NCBI GenBank assembly: GCA_003647375.1
Contig: QMMS01000025.1
Coordinates: 1-25,798, forward strand
DNA: 25,798 nt
Direction of reading: 5' to 3'
Source of the DNA: Deltaproteobacteria bacterium
Lineage (GTDB): Bacteria > Desulfobacterota > Desulfobacteria > Desulfobacterales > B30-G6
Positions 7,041 through 15,531 of the stretch are shown piece by piece. The translations under genes and the position numbers were made by a program. Below the pieces are notes generated by a model. The model saw only the letters and a list, made by a program, of their open reading frames with translations. It was not told the origin of the DNA and made no database searches. Numbering within the stretch: the first letter of the stretch is position 1; each line of letters starts with the position of its first letter.

Positions 7041-7083
7041 GAACTTACCCTCCACCCCTACCACCCTTAACCCTCCAATCCTC
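7041..7083. repeat. Family F repeat (CCCTCCACCCCT type) at synthase 3' end
   Basis: A pyrimidine-rich ACCCTCCACCCCT...ACCCTTAACCCTCC string that overlaps the last codons and the stop (7067-7069) of the ketoacyl-ACP synthase gene. The same sequence theme recurs at 13987-14030 between recB and the 144-residue gene. Confidence 0.6.
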
Positions 7084-8080
7084 TATATATACAACCTCCC
7101 CAAGTCACACCAGAGCCAAGACCCAGAAACAGCAAGGTGCTGGAATCGTCAATGAGGCCTTTTTCCAGGGCTTCATCCATAGCCAGGGGTATGGAGGCGG
7201 CAGTGGTATTACCGTATTTGTGAATATTGTTGTAGACCTTGCCTTCGGGTATCTTCATGGAGTGCTGGTAAAACTGATTGATACGCAGATTGGCCTGGTG
7301 CGGTATTATCAAATCGATATCTTCGAGGGTCAGACCGGACTGCTTCAACACTTTCATGGTAACTTCGGGCAACCGTCTCACGGCCATCTTGAAGATGTTC
7401 TTGCCGTCCATGGATGGATAATGACGGTTCTCCGCCAGCATTTTTTCATCGATACGGGGCATCTGCCGCGATGCAGGGGCTTCTATCCACAGACTTTCGG
7501 CAAATTCTCCCTGGGCGTGCAGGGTCGATGCCAGAACACCTGCATTCTCATCCGTCTCAACCGCCTCCAGGCATACGGCAGCAGCGCCATCCCCAAATAT
7601 CACGGCCACATCCCTGCCACGGGTGGAAATATCAATGCCCGTGCTGTGGACTTCCCCGCCCACCAGGAGAACACGATTGTAAAGACCGCTGCGGATGTAA
7701 GCGTCTGCAGTTACAAGGCCGTAGAGAAAACCGGTACACTGCTGCCGGATGTCGAGGGCCGGCGTGTCGCTAAGACCCAGTTTGTGCTGAAGAAAACACC
7801 CGGATCCAGGAAAAAAAGCATCCGGACTCAGGGTGGCAAAAATGATCATGTCGATATCTTCCGGCTGCCAGTTGGCTTTTTCCAAAGCGATTTTAGTGGC
7901 TTCGAGCCCCAGGTCGGATGCGCCCACATTCCCCTCTTCCGGTATCCAGTAACGCTGTTTGATCCCGGTGCGCTGTTCGATCCATTCATCCGACGTTTCC
8001 ATCCACTGTGTCAGATCATCATTGGTAACCAGCCGCTCCGGAACATATCTGCCCGTGCCCTTGATAATCGTCTTTCTCAT
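7067..8080 (-). CDS. 3-oxoacyl-ACP synthase III (FabH-like)
   Basis: A 337-residue thiolase-fold enzyme with the complete FabH-type catalytic triad: Cys115 (QQCTGFLYGL), His261 (IPHQANLRI) and Asn291 (KYGNTTAASIP). The N-terminus ITGTGRYVPE-like (IKGTGRYVPERLVTN), TSDEWI and RTGI motifs are also standard. FabH condenses an acyl-CoA primer with malonyl-ACP to start fatty acid synthesis; related enzymes prime secondary products. An extra loop near residues 200-222 makes it about 20 residues longer than E. coli FabH. No acpP, fabD or fabG is adjacent, so it may be a stand-alone paralogue rather than the housekeeping enzyme; hence no symbol. ATG 8080 has GGAG about nine bases upstream. The last codons and the stop are formed by the family F repeat at 7041-7083. 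Confidence 0.9.
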   Translation of the reverse strand: MRKTIIKGTGRYVPERLVTNDDLTQWMETSDEWIEQRTGIKQRYWIPEEGNVGASDLGLEATKIALEKANWQPEDIDMIIFATLSPDAFFPGSGCFLQHKLGLSDTPALDIRQQCTGFLYGLVTADAYIRSGLYNRVLLVGGEVHSTGIDISTRGRDVAVIFGDGAAAVCLEAVETDENAGVLASTLHAQGEFAESLWIEAPASRQMPRIDEKMLAENRHYPSMDGKNIFKMAVRRLPEVTMKVLKQSGLTLEDIDLIIPHQANLRINQFYQHSMKIPEGKVYNNIHKYGNTTAASIPLAMDEALEKGLIDDSSTLLFLGLGSGVTWGGCIYRGLEG

Positions 8081-8103
8081 ATTATTTATTCTCCGAATAA
8101 ATA

Positions 8104-8308
8104 GTTTATTGGGTTCATTGTGTTCGTTGGGTTTGTTGGGTTGCTATTGGCAGATGGAGGCGCATCCCTTACATAATGTTTTCTTTTGACTCATTGACCC
8201 CCGGTAACACCATTAACGTTTAACCGAAATCAACTCAATAAACTCAATAAACTCAATAAACTCAACAAACACAATAAACTCAACGAACCCTATGAACCCA
8301 ACAAACCC
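8104..8308. repeat. Family D inverted repeat (nonamer units)
   Basis: The left arm (8104-8143) has GTTTATTGG/GTTCATTGT/GTTCGTTGG/GTTTGTTGG units. The right arm (8229-8308) has the complementary series AACTCAATA repeated with drift to AACCCAACA, all at a nine-base period. About 85 bases of unrelated DNA lie between. The right arm ends two bases before the recD stop codon (8310-8312), so this element fills the gap between recD and the synthase gene. Confidence 0.85.
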
Positions 8309-8309
8309 G

Positions 8310-10169
8310 CTAACCCCAAAGGGCGTCCCGCAACCCAGACGCCCGTTCGATCCGTCTTGACACGGCGCTTCTTATAACAGATTCCGAAGCTAAAATCGAC
8401 AGTTTTCGTCTGGCCCGGGTGATACCGGTATAGAGCAACTCCCTGGTCAGCAAAGGATTGTCCTTTTCCGGCAACACCAGCAACACCTCGTCAAACTCCG
8501 ATCCCTGGCTTTTGTGTATTGTCATGGCATAGACCTCCTGGTGACGGGGAAGGCGCGACGGTGCAAACCGCTGGAGATACCCTTTAGAGCCATTCCGAAA
8601 ATAGACATGGCACACCTCTTCATTTTCCGTTTCCAGCACCATGGCAAGCCCTACATCCCCATTAAAAAGACCCAGGGTGTAATCATTCGCTGTAATGAGA
8701 ATGGGTCGTCCGTGATACCATTCTGATCCAAAACCGCCTGGAAACTGTTTTATTTTATTGGTTGCCAGAACTGCTGATGTCTTGGCATTGATGGTGTCGA
8801 CACCCAGAATGCCTTGATTGACCGCACACAAAATTCTGAAGTGATCCAGTTCATCGAGCGCCTCTTGGGGATCATCCATGATAGACAGTCTGCTGTAGTG
8901 CGCATGAATGAATTTCGACATCATCTTATGATGATCCACCTGACTAGAAAGTGGATACCAGTTAACCTCCGGGTAGCGGCCCTGTCTAAGAAGATCCAAC
9001 ACATCCTCGGATGATCCTTCATTGACGGCACGACTGAGTACGTTGATACCACTTTCTTTCTCAAAACGATAACTCCTGGTAAAGTAGACCATGCTGTCTT
9101 GAATGCCTGTTTTTTCCTTGTGGGGTCTTGCCAATTGTTCTGGATTGCAATCCACCACTGCTGCCAGGGTCCGGGAAAACGTGGTTGAAAAACCGTTGTC
9201 AATATTGTCTCCACAGATATCGCCCAGGACCGATCCGGCTTGAACAGAGGCAAGCTGATGTCTATCACCAATGAGAATGAGTCTTGAATTCTCCGGCAAG
9301 GCCTGGATCAGTTTTGACATGAGCGGAAGATCCACCATGGAGGCTTCATCCACCACCACCACATCTGCCGGCAATGGATTTTCGCGGTTGTAGATAAAAT
9401 ACGGGGAGCCTTTCACTGGCTTGAGCATACGATGAATGGTAGAACTGACATTGGGTATGATCTCTAGGGTCTTGGGACCACAGGTCAATGCTCTCTTGGC
9501 GCTCCCTATGGATTCCGCCATTCTGGCAGCGGCCTTGCCGGTGGGGGCCGTTAGGTAGATCCGAAGCCCTTCTGCGTCATGCTGTTCGATCAATGTTGCC
9601 AGAATCCGAGCAATTGCATAGGTTTTTCCGGTGCCGGGTCCTCCTGAAATCACACAAAACCGCTTCAGCACCGCAACAGCTGCGGCCAGTTTCTGCCAGT
9701 CAATACCAGGATCTCCGGTATCTGGGAAAAAAGTATTTAGATGTCGCTTCAGTTTGCCGGAGTCGATTTCCCCCACATCATTCAGGGTTCTCAATTTTAT
9801 GAGATCGATCAGCTTTTTCTCGTACTCCCAGTAACGATAGAGATAAAGTCTATCTGCATCATCCCAGATCAATGGATAGTATTCTCCGGGCTTTCCCACC
9901 AGATCGCTTTCTCTCAGATGTTCCCTCCAGATCGATAGCGCCGGGCATGTCAGCACCTGCTCCTCTTCCGCTTCCGAGCCGAGTGTCAATCCGGCAAAAG
10001 AAACCAAATCAATACAGACGTCCCCCTCGCGGTTGTTGCGACTGACCAGGGCTGCCGACAGCCCGATAACAGGATTGTTCTGTGGTGAAAGCTCCGTTAT
10101 GAAACGTGCGAAATGACGATCGATTGAAGAGAAATAGTCACTTTGATCTATTTTGGTCAGTATGTCCAT
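8310..10169 (-). CDS. recD: RecBCD helicase subunit RecD
   Basis: A 619-residue superfamily 1 (5'-3') helicase, close to E. coli RecD length (608). Motif I is GGPGTGKT (176-183, Lys182); it also has APTGKAAARMAES, the DEAS-box (VVVDEASMVD), IGDRHQLASVQAG, and late motifs AMTIHKSQGSEF and LYTGITRARRKL. The N-terminal region resembles the RecD domain that contacts RecC. RecD is the fast motor of RecBCD, which unwinds and degrades DNA ends until a Chi site is met and then loads RecA. It lies downstream of recB on the same strand, 118 bases away. No strong Shine-Dalgarno is visible before ATG 10169, but a possible own promoter (10224-10253) precedes it. Its stop lies at the edge of the family D repeat. 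Confidence 0.95.
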   Translation of the reverse strand: MDILTKIDQSDYFSSIDRHFARFITELSPQNNPVIGLSAALVSRNNREGDVCIDLVSFAGLTLGSEAEEEQVLTCPALSIWREHLRESDLVGKPGEYYPLIWDDADRLYLYRYWEYEKKLIDLIKLRTLNDVGEIDSGKLKRHLNTFFPDTGDPGIDWQKLAAAVAVLKRFCVISGGPGTGKTYAIARILATLIEQHDAEGLRIYLTAPTGKAAARMAESIGSAKRALTCGPKTLEIIPNVSSTIHRMLKPVKGSPYFIYNRENPLPADVVVVDEASMVDLPLMSKLIQALPENSRLILIGDRHQLASVQAGSVLGDICGDNIDNGFSTTFSRTLAAVVDCNPEQLARPHKEKTGIQDSMVYFTRSYRFEKESGINVLSRAVNEGSSEDVLDLLRQGRYPEVNWYPLSSQVDHHKMMSKFIHAHYSRLSIMDDPQEALDELDHFRILCAVNQGILGVDTINAKTSAVLATNKIKQFPGGFGSEWYHGRPILITANDYTLGLFNGDVGLAMVLETENEEVCHVYFRNGSKGYLQRFAPSRLPRHQEVYAMTIHKSQGSEFDEVLLVLPEKDNPLLTRELLYTGITRARRKLSILASESVIRSAVSRRIERASGLRDALWG

Positions 10170-10223
10170 TTTTGGCTTTTTGACAAAATTAAAACTTCAT
10201 CTTTTGGAAGTTTAAAAAAACAA

Positions 10224-10253
10224 ATTACAAGCCCAAACAAGATCAAGTGTCAA
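10224..10253 (-). promoter_or_regulatory. Candidate recD promoter
   Basis: On the minus strand TTGACA (10248-10253) is followed by an 18-base spacer and TGTAAT (10224-10229), five of six matches to the -10 consensus. Transcription would start near 10217, about 50 bases before the recD start. The surrounding AT-rich DNA resembles family C repeat sequence, so chance matches are possible. Confidence 0.4.
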
Positions 10254-10287
10254 TGTGTTTGGATTTTTGATTATTGGTCATTGTGAT

Positions 10288-13200
10288 TTAGTCGTAATTT
10301 GGAATCAACGCCTTTCCCAGTGCATCCACCAGGCGAATATCCGGACGATCTTCGAAGATACCATATCCAGGCCCGCTTGTGGCATCAACACCCCGGAGAA
10401 ATATGTAAAAAGCCCCCCCGAAATCTCTTTCATACACATAACCCGGCAGCTTCATCTTCAAATGTAGGTGGGTTGCCAGGACATACAGGTGATATTGAAG
10501 CACATAAAACGATTTCTGCATCTCGGCATTCAGCAGGCTTTTTTGATAGTTTTCCAGTGCCGCTCCCAGAAAGTTCGATTTCCAGTCCACGACAAAATAT
10601 CGGCCTTCATGCTGGAACAACACATCCAGGTATCCTTTCATCAATCCCTTGACCGGGGAAAATGTCAATTGTTCCATTTTTTCAGGGAATCCCTTTAGCA
10701 CGTCCTGATCTGAAAAATCATCGAAAATCTGCTTGAGAATGGCGCGAGACAGGTTTTGCAATGGGAAATAGAATGCCATCTCGTTGATTCGCTGTGCATT
10801 GTCAACGGAGGACAAGGAAAAAGCGGCCGCATCCAGGGACAGGGTAACGGCTGAAAGATTCTCAAGCATCCGGACAATCACATCCACCCAGGAAGGGTCA
10901 AAGCCGTAACCGGACAGTTTCGACAACACCAAATCCTGCCGGTATTTCAGGCTCTCATTGGTAAAATCGAGATGCTCCAGAATGTCATGAAAAAATATGC
11001 CGCTGGCCGCGCCTTTGGGAAATGAAAAGATGGACCGTTCCCCTGGTGTGCCGGTATCGCCCAATGCATCCTCAACAGACTTCACACCGTCATGGTCCTG
11101 AAGCCCGGGCAGCTCGTCCCTGTCCGGTAGCTCATGATCCGGGGTTCGGCCTGAAACGAGTGATGAATAACTAGACACCCGCCACCTTCTGTCGATGCTT
11201 CGGGAAAAGGTTCTCACCTTAAGATATTTTCTGCCCTGGATGGACTGCGCCACCGCCGGAATCTCATTGTCAGGCAACGGTGACACCGCGATGCTCCCTT
11301 CAGAATTGCGTTCCAAACGCTGCATGTCATTTATGAACGTTTTCGAGTCCACGCCTGATACGGCGTCTCGCAGCTTAACGATCAGATTTTCTGAAGTATC
11401 AATAAAAGATTCCGGACCAAGACCATGAAACAGATACGCCGGGGCAGAGGTTTTTGTATACCGGATCCGTGGCCACACCAGGTAGCATCGTTCAATGGCC
11501 CGTGTGACAGCCACATAGAGGAGTCTCAGGTTCTCGGCCAGCAGCTCATTCTGGGCCATCACCCGGTGGTCTTCCATCTCCTTGGATCCCAGGTCGAGCG
11601 TAATACGCCTGTCTGCATCCATGTCGTGGAACGTAAAATCATCTCCGGGCACCTGGGATTGCCCCCATCCAAAAGGACAGAATACAATGGGAAATTCCAA
11701 CCCTTTACTTTTGTGGATGGTAATGACCTTAACGGCATCCTCGTCGCTTTCCAAGCGAAGCTGGTGGACCTCTTGCCTGGGTGTAACAGGGTCTTTCTGG
11801 ACAAAAAACCATTTCAAAAGCCCGGTCATACCCAGTTTTTTTTCCATTGACGCCGTGTGAAGGATCTCTGAAAGGTGCAACACGTTAGTCAGGCGACGCT
11901 CGCCATTGGGAAGAGAAAGCAGGCGCGCCCTTACGCCCTCTACGTTCATGAAATGCCGGAACATCGGCATAAAACCGCTATCATGCCAGAGACGATGGTA
12001 GCCCATAAAAGCTTCGATGCGGTTCTCCCACCAACTGTCCTCCATTTGTCCGGGATCGAGGGATGCCACCGTAGCCCCCATCGTATCCGTAGACAAGGCC
12101 GCTTTGAGAGTACCCTCTTTAACGGGATTCAAAATACCCAACAGTATCTGCGCTATTTCATGGGATTCTGATGAATCCATGACATTTCCGGCGCTATAGA
12201 TGACAGCGGGAATCCTTGCACTGGATAGGGACTCTTTTGCCAAAACAGCTTGTTTGTTGGTGCGTACCAGAACGGCGATATCACCGGGATTGACCTTCCC
12301 TGCAGGATTCGCAATCAGCTGTGTAATTTCCCCGGTAACTGCATGGACGATCGAGTGAGTGGCGTCCTGGACCGTCATGCTGCGGCCCTCTTTCGGTGAC
12401 AGAAACCAGATATGGAAAGGCGCCCCCTTGGTGCTGGCGTCGGATGTCGGTTTGTTCCCGGGTTTCCCTTTTTCATAGGGAATTTCTTCAAATATGAACG
12501 GCCTGGTCATATTTGAAAATATCGTATTGACGGCCGTTATCATGTCGGGTGTTGAGCGATAATTATGAAACAGGGTGTACCGGTTTTCTGCATGGGCCGA
12601 GGCTTTCATGTATGAAAAGACATCTGCCCCGCGAAAGCTGTAAATGGCCTGTTTGGGATCACCGATCATGAACAAAGGACGGTCTTTTTTCGAAAAAATA
12701 CGCGTAAAGATCTCGTATTGAACCAGGTCGGTGTCCTGAAACTCGTCCACAAGCGCTGCGTGGTATCGGTGACGTATCCTGGCCGCCAACGCATTGCCCT
12801 GCTTTTCCATGAGAGCCTGTTGCACCATCAATAAAAGATCGTCGAAAAATTGAACATTCCGGCGTTTTTTTCTTTCCAGGAGCTCTTTTTGGCCAAACTT
12901 GAGGCATTCGGACTTCAGATAGACAAGGTATGCATCCATCTCGGCAGTAAGGCCGCTGGCATATTTCTTCAAATCCCTGCATTTGAGAAAAAATGGATGT
13001 GAAACAGACTCGTGTCCTTTCTTAACGCACGATTCGACCTTGTCCGCCGTAAACTTCTCGAACCCCTTCCAGAGCGGAAGATCCGGGCTGTCCTCATCCA
13101 CAAACCGATCCATCTGCTTTACCAGCGCCGACACCCTGATCTCCCTCACGGTGGCACCGGGAGCCTTCTTATCCTCCTTGAAACCACCGTACACGACGCT

Positions 13201-13914
13201 GCTCAAACACGGATCTTTCAGTATCTCTTGGATCTCTATTCTGGCATCCGGCCACATCCATCGAACCTGAACCAGGTGATCTCTGAACGCCTCCAGGTGG
13301 CTTATTTCGGGTTCATCCGGATCAGGAATAACCCAGATGCCCGGATGTCGGGCCTTCTGCAGGAGTGTATAAAAAAATGCAGGCTTCTTGATTTTTTTCA
13401 GGGCATATTGGATTAACTCCGGGGCTGCTTTGTAAAAACGCCGCCGCCAAAAATCATCCGATACCGATATAAGCATAGATGTCGGCTCTGTCATAAGCTC
13501 CGTATCAAATCGATCACCCGTTTCAAAGGCGTGATCAGTCAGGACCCGGTGACAGAACCCGTGAATCGTATAAATTGCGGTGCTGTCGAAATCCCGAAGG
13601 GCATCCTGTATCCTTTCGAGGGCTGTTTCAGCATGATCTATCCCGGAAATCAACTCCGACACAGCCGTATCGCCGCTTGAACCCGATGTAAATACCCGGC
13701 GTGCCTCCAGCAGTTTATTCCGAATCCGCCCTTTCAATTCTTCTGTGGCTGCCTTTGTGAAAGTAACCACCAGAATCTGATCGACCGTCAGGTTCTTTTC
13801 CAACAGCAGACGCAGAAAAAGGCCGGCAATGGTGTAGGTTTTCCCGGTACCGGCACTGGCTTCGATAAGGTTTGTGCCGGCAAGTGGTGCTTTCAGTAGA
13901 TCAAATGGTTTCAT
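10288..13914 (-). CDS. recB: RecBCD helicase-nuclease subunit RecB
   Basis: A 1208-residue protein, near the 1180 of E. coli RecB. It opens with a UvrD/Rep-type helicase: Walker A EASAGTGKT (Lys25), DEFQDTD (motif II), IGDPKQAIYSFRGAD, VITIHKSKGLEFPIVF and LLYVAVTRAIER. The C-terminal nuclease domain has GIFFHDILEH and the PD-(D/E)xK residues Asp1097, Asp1110 and Lys1112 (GYLDVLF, VVDWKS), followed by QYHLYVLATH. All catalytic parts appear intact. RecB is the 3'-5' motor and the only nuclease of the complex. ATG 13914 fits the E. coli start just before IEASAGTGKT. recD follows; recC is encoded about 1.6 kb upstream, beyond gpt and a plus-strand gene. Confidence 0.96.
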   Translation of the reverse strand: MKPFDLLKAPLAGTNLIEASAGTGKTYTIAGLFLRLLLEKNLTVDQILVVTFTKAATEELKGRIRNKLLEARRVFTSGSSGDTAVSELISGIDHAETALERIQDALRDFDSTAIYTIHGFCHRVLTDHAFETGDRFDTELMTEPTSMLISVSDDFWRRRFYKAAPELIQYALKKIKKPAFFYTLLQKARHPGIWVIPDPDEPEISHLEAFRDHLVQVRWMWPDARIEIQEILKDPCLSSVVYGGFKEDKKAPGATVREIRVSALVKQMDRFVDEDSPDLPLWKGFEKFTADKVESCVKKGHESVSHPFFLKCRDLKKYASGLTAEMDAYLVYLKSECLKFGQKELLERKKRRNVQFFDDLLLMVQQALMEKQGNALAARIRHRYHAALVDEFQDTDLVQYEIFTRIFSKKDRPLFMIGDPKQAIYSFRGADVFSYMKASAHAENRYTLFHNYRSTPDMITAVNTIFSNMTRPFIFEEIPYEKGKPGNKPTSDASTKGAPFHIWFLSPKEGRSMTVQDATHSIVHAVTGEITQLIANPAGKVNPGDIAVLVRTNKQAVLAKESLSSARIPAVIYSAGNVMDSSESHEIAQILLGILNPVKEGTLKAALSTDTMGATVASLDPGQMEDSWWENRIEAFMGYHRLWHDSGFMPMFRHFMNVEGVRARLLSLPNGERRLTNVLHLSEILHTASMEKKLGMTGLLKWFFVQKDPVTPRQEVHQLRLESDEDAVKVITIHKSKGLEFPIVFCPFGWGQSQVPGDDFTFHDMDADRRITLDLGSKEMEDHRVMAQNELLAENLRLLYVAVTRAIERCYLVWPRIRYTKTSAPAYLFHGLGPESFIDTSENLIVKLRDAVSGVDSKTFINDMQRLERNSEGSIAVSPLPDNEIPAVAQSIQGRKYLKVRTFSRSIDRRWRVSSYSSLVSGRTPDHELPDRDELPGLQDHDGVKSVEDALGDTGTPGERSIFSFPKGAASGIFFHDILEHLDFTNESLKYRQDLVLSKLSGYGFDPSWVDVIVRMLENLSAVTLSLDAAAFSLSSVDNAQRINEMAFYFPLQNLSRAILKQIFDDFSDQDVLKGFPEKMEQLTFSPVKGLMKGYLDVLFQHEGRYFVVDWKSNFLGAALENYQKSLLNAEMQKSFYVLQYHLYVLATHLHLKMKLPGYVYERDFGGAFYIFLRGVDATSGPGYGIFEDRPDIRLVDALGKALIPNYD

Positions 13915-13986
13915 ATCGATAAATAAGGCCTGGAGACTATTATGCCGGGAGGCCAGGAAGCTGCTTATAACTTCAAACTAATAGCT

Positions 13987-14030
13987 TACCCTCCACCCCT
14001 CAGAACCTCCGACCCTTGAACCCTTAATTG
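13987..14030. repeat. Family F repeat (CCCTCCACCCCT type)
   Basis: ACCCTCCACCCCT...ACCCTTGAACCCTTAA, matching the copy at 7041-7083. It lies between the divergently transcribed recB and the 144-residue gene, a gap of about 190 bases. No clear promoter for recB could be picked out. Confidence 0.6.
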
Positions 14031-14105
14031 CCTATTTATTACAAACATGTTAATTGAAATTCATTGGCTTGGAATCACCTATAAAACTAAATCAAGGAGC
14101 ACCCC

Positions 14106-14540
14106 ATGACCCATGAAGACGCAGGACATTATGCATCCAAACACCCCAAGGGAATCGAGGCTGACCCTAAGGTTGCGGAACAGATCAGACAAAAACTTTC
14201 CGACAACCACATTACCTGTGCCGCAGCTCATGCGATAGCTACCGATCTCTCGGTACCGCCTTTGCAAGTCGGCATGACCATTGACCTCCTTGAGGCTCGT
14301 ATTGTCAAGTGCCAGTTGGGGCTCTTTGGATATTCACCCCAAAAAAGCATCGTCAAGCCGGCGGAAAATGTTTCTTCGGAGCTCAAAGACGCCATTGAAG
14401 CAAAGCTGATAGATAACCGTATCTCATGCGAGCACTGCTGGGAAATCACCTCGCAACAAGGGATCCAAAAACTCGAGGTCACAAGCGCCTGCGAAACTCT
14501 TGGAATGAAGGTTAAGCCCTGTCAGCTGGGCGCCTTTTAA
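14106..14540 (+). CDS. Unknown 144-residue protein with gapless internal duplication
   Basis: I do not recognise this family. The protein is two copies of one roughly 53-residue unit, about residues 21-73 and 91-143, aligned without gaps at an offset of exactly 70. Shared anchors are KLxDNxIxC (30-38 and 100-108) and KxCQLGxF (67-73 and 137-143). Each unit looks like helices followed by a short helix-turn-strand, possibly winged-helix-like. Paired cysteines (38/69, 108/139, plus 111 and 129) could bind a metal or form a redox site, but there is no classic CxxC pair in unit 1. The cytoplasmic location is inferred from absence of a signal peptide or membrane segment. AAGGAG six bases before ATG 14106 is a strong ribosome-binding site. 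It is the only plus-strand gene in the middle block, divergent from recB and convergent with gpt. Confidence 0.8.
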   Translation: MTHEDAGHYASKHPKGIEADPKVAEQIRQKLSDNHITCAAAHAIATDLSVPPLQVGMTIDLLEARIVKCQLGLFGYSPQKSIVKPAENVSSELKDAIEAKLIDNRISCEHCWEITSQQGIQKLEVTSACETLGMKVKPCQLGAF

Positions 14541-14543
14541 AAA

Positions 14544-14680
14544 CCAGAGAATTCAGAATACAGAAGGCTGTTAGGCTGTAGACTGTTAGGCTGTTAGCGA
14601 CCTACAGTCCAATAGCCTACAGCCTATACACCTCCGCATACTATCCTTATTCTGTATTCTGACTCCTGTCTTCTTTCTAT
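14544..14680. repeat. Family B repeat (AGGCTGT units), full copy
   Basis: Outer arms 14553-14565 (TCAGAATACAGAA) and 14650-14662 are perfect complements. Inside are AGGCTGT/AGACTGT units and an imperfect complementary arm (CCTACAGTCCAATAGCCTACAG). It fills the gap between the convergent ends of the 144-residue gene and gpt and could act as a two-way terminator. Confidence 0.8.
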
Positions 14681-14688
14681 AAATCAAT

Positions 14689-15171
14689 TCATCTGTCATT
14701 GCAGATATTGGAAAGAGGTTCCACAAACGTGGACTCCGAATCCCATGGGAATAGAATCCAGGTATCCTGGCTCACCTCCGTGATAAATGTATCCACAAGG
14801 GGTCTCCCGGCAGGTTTCGCATAAACCGTTGCGAAATGGGCTTTGGGAAGCATTTTTCTGGCGACACCGGCGGTTCTGCCCGTATCCACCAGGTCGTCCA
14901 CGAGAAGCCAGCCGTCCCCGTCCCCCTGAAATGATTTTAGCACTTCCACCTTGCCCTGGTCCTTCCATTGGTAACTGGAAATGCAGATCGTATCAACCAG
15001 ATGAATATCCAGTTCCCTGGAAATAACCGCAGCCGGTACCAGTCCTCCCCGGGTGATGGCGACAATTCCCTGCCACTCCCCCTGGTCCAGCAACCGCCAT
15101 GCCAGTGCCTTTGAATCCCTGTGTAGCTGTTCCCATGATATGGGATAGGTCTTTTGATATTTTTCAGACAT
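14689..15171 (-). CDS. gpt: Xanthine-guanine phosphoribosyltransferase
   Basis: A 160-residue purine salvage enzyme, close in length and sequence to E. coli Gpt (152). It transfers the phosphoribosyl group of PRPP to guanine, xanthine or hypoxanthine. Diagnostic stretches are [25 protein letters not shown], the PRPP-binding loop [13 protein letters not shown] (about residues 89-101), [21 protein letters not shown] and DTWILFPWD. These match Gpt rather than Hpt or PurF-type transferases. Encoded between recC and recB on the same strand, which has no evident functional link. ATG 15171 is followed by [16 protein letters not shown], collinear with E. coli. AAGGAT about seven bases upstream may be the ribosome-binding site. 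Confidence 0.95.
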   Translation of the reverse strand: MSEKYQKTYPISWEQLHRDSKALAWRLLDQGEWQGIVAITRGGLVPAAVISRELDIHLVDTICISSYQWKDQGKVEVLKSFQGDGDGWLLVDDLVDTGRTAGVARKMLPKAHFATVYAKPAGRPLVDTFITEVSQDTWILFPWDSESTFVEPLSNICNDR

Positions 15172-15282
15172 CTTTTATCCTTCCAACAATAAAATCGTTG
15201 GGACGATTTTATTTCGTCATTTAGAACCTGGTCCTTTGGGCCAAGTCAGAGATATTTGGTTATGCCGATGGCGGTAGTTACT

Positions 15283-15447
15283 TAAATCCAAAGCACAAAA
15301 TTCGAAATCCTAAACAATACCTAATGATCCAAATTCAAAGGATCAAAACAAGACCTTGGAGATCCAAGTTCAAGCACCATGTTTGGATCATTTGAGCATT
15401 CGATATTTGGATTTGTTTCGTATTTCGATATTCGGATTTAGAATTTA
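15283..15447 (+). repeat. Family C repeat (ATTTCGA units), copy 1
   Basis: An AT-rich element starting AAATCCAAAGCACAAAATTCG and ending TATTTCGATATTCGGATTTAGAAT, built of drifting 7-8 base units such as ATTTCGT, ATTTCGA and TATTCGG. It is an inverted duplicate of 24222-24388: over the last 53 bases about 48 match after reverse complementing. It fills most of the 360-base gap between gpt and recC, where no gene is seen. Confidence 0.85.
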
Positions 15448-15531
15448 TCACACGCTGAATGTGCATAACATTAACTCTTATAGGGTTGAATCAGTGCCGG
15501 ATCCTTTGGACCCGGGTATCTACTGTTAAGG

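Noticed and set aside
7220..8104. Plus-strand ORF of 294 residues opposite the ketoacyl-ACP synthase gene
   Set aside because: Shadow of a gene with a complete catalytic triad on the minus strand.
8229..8308. CRISPR-like direct repeats
   Set aside because: The nine-base units have no spacers and drift gradually; this is a short-period tandem repeat.
11760..11767. GCTGGTGG, the E. coli Chi sequence
   Set aside because: Roughly one such octamer is expected by chance in both strands of this window, and Chi differs between phyla.
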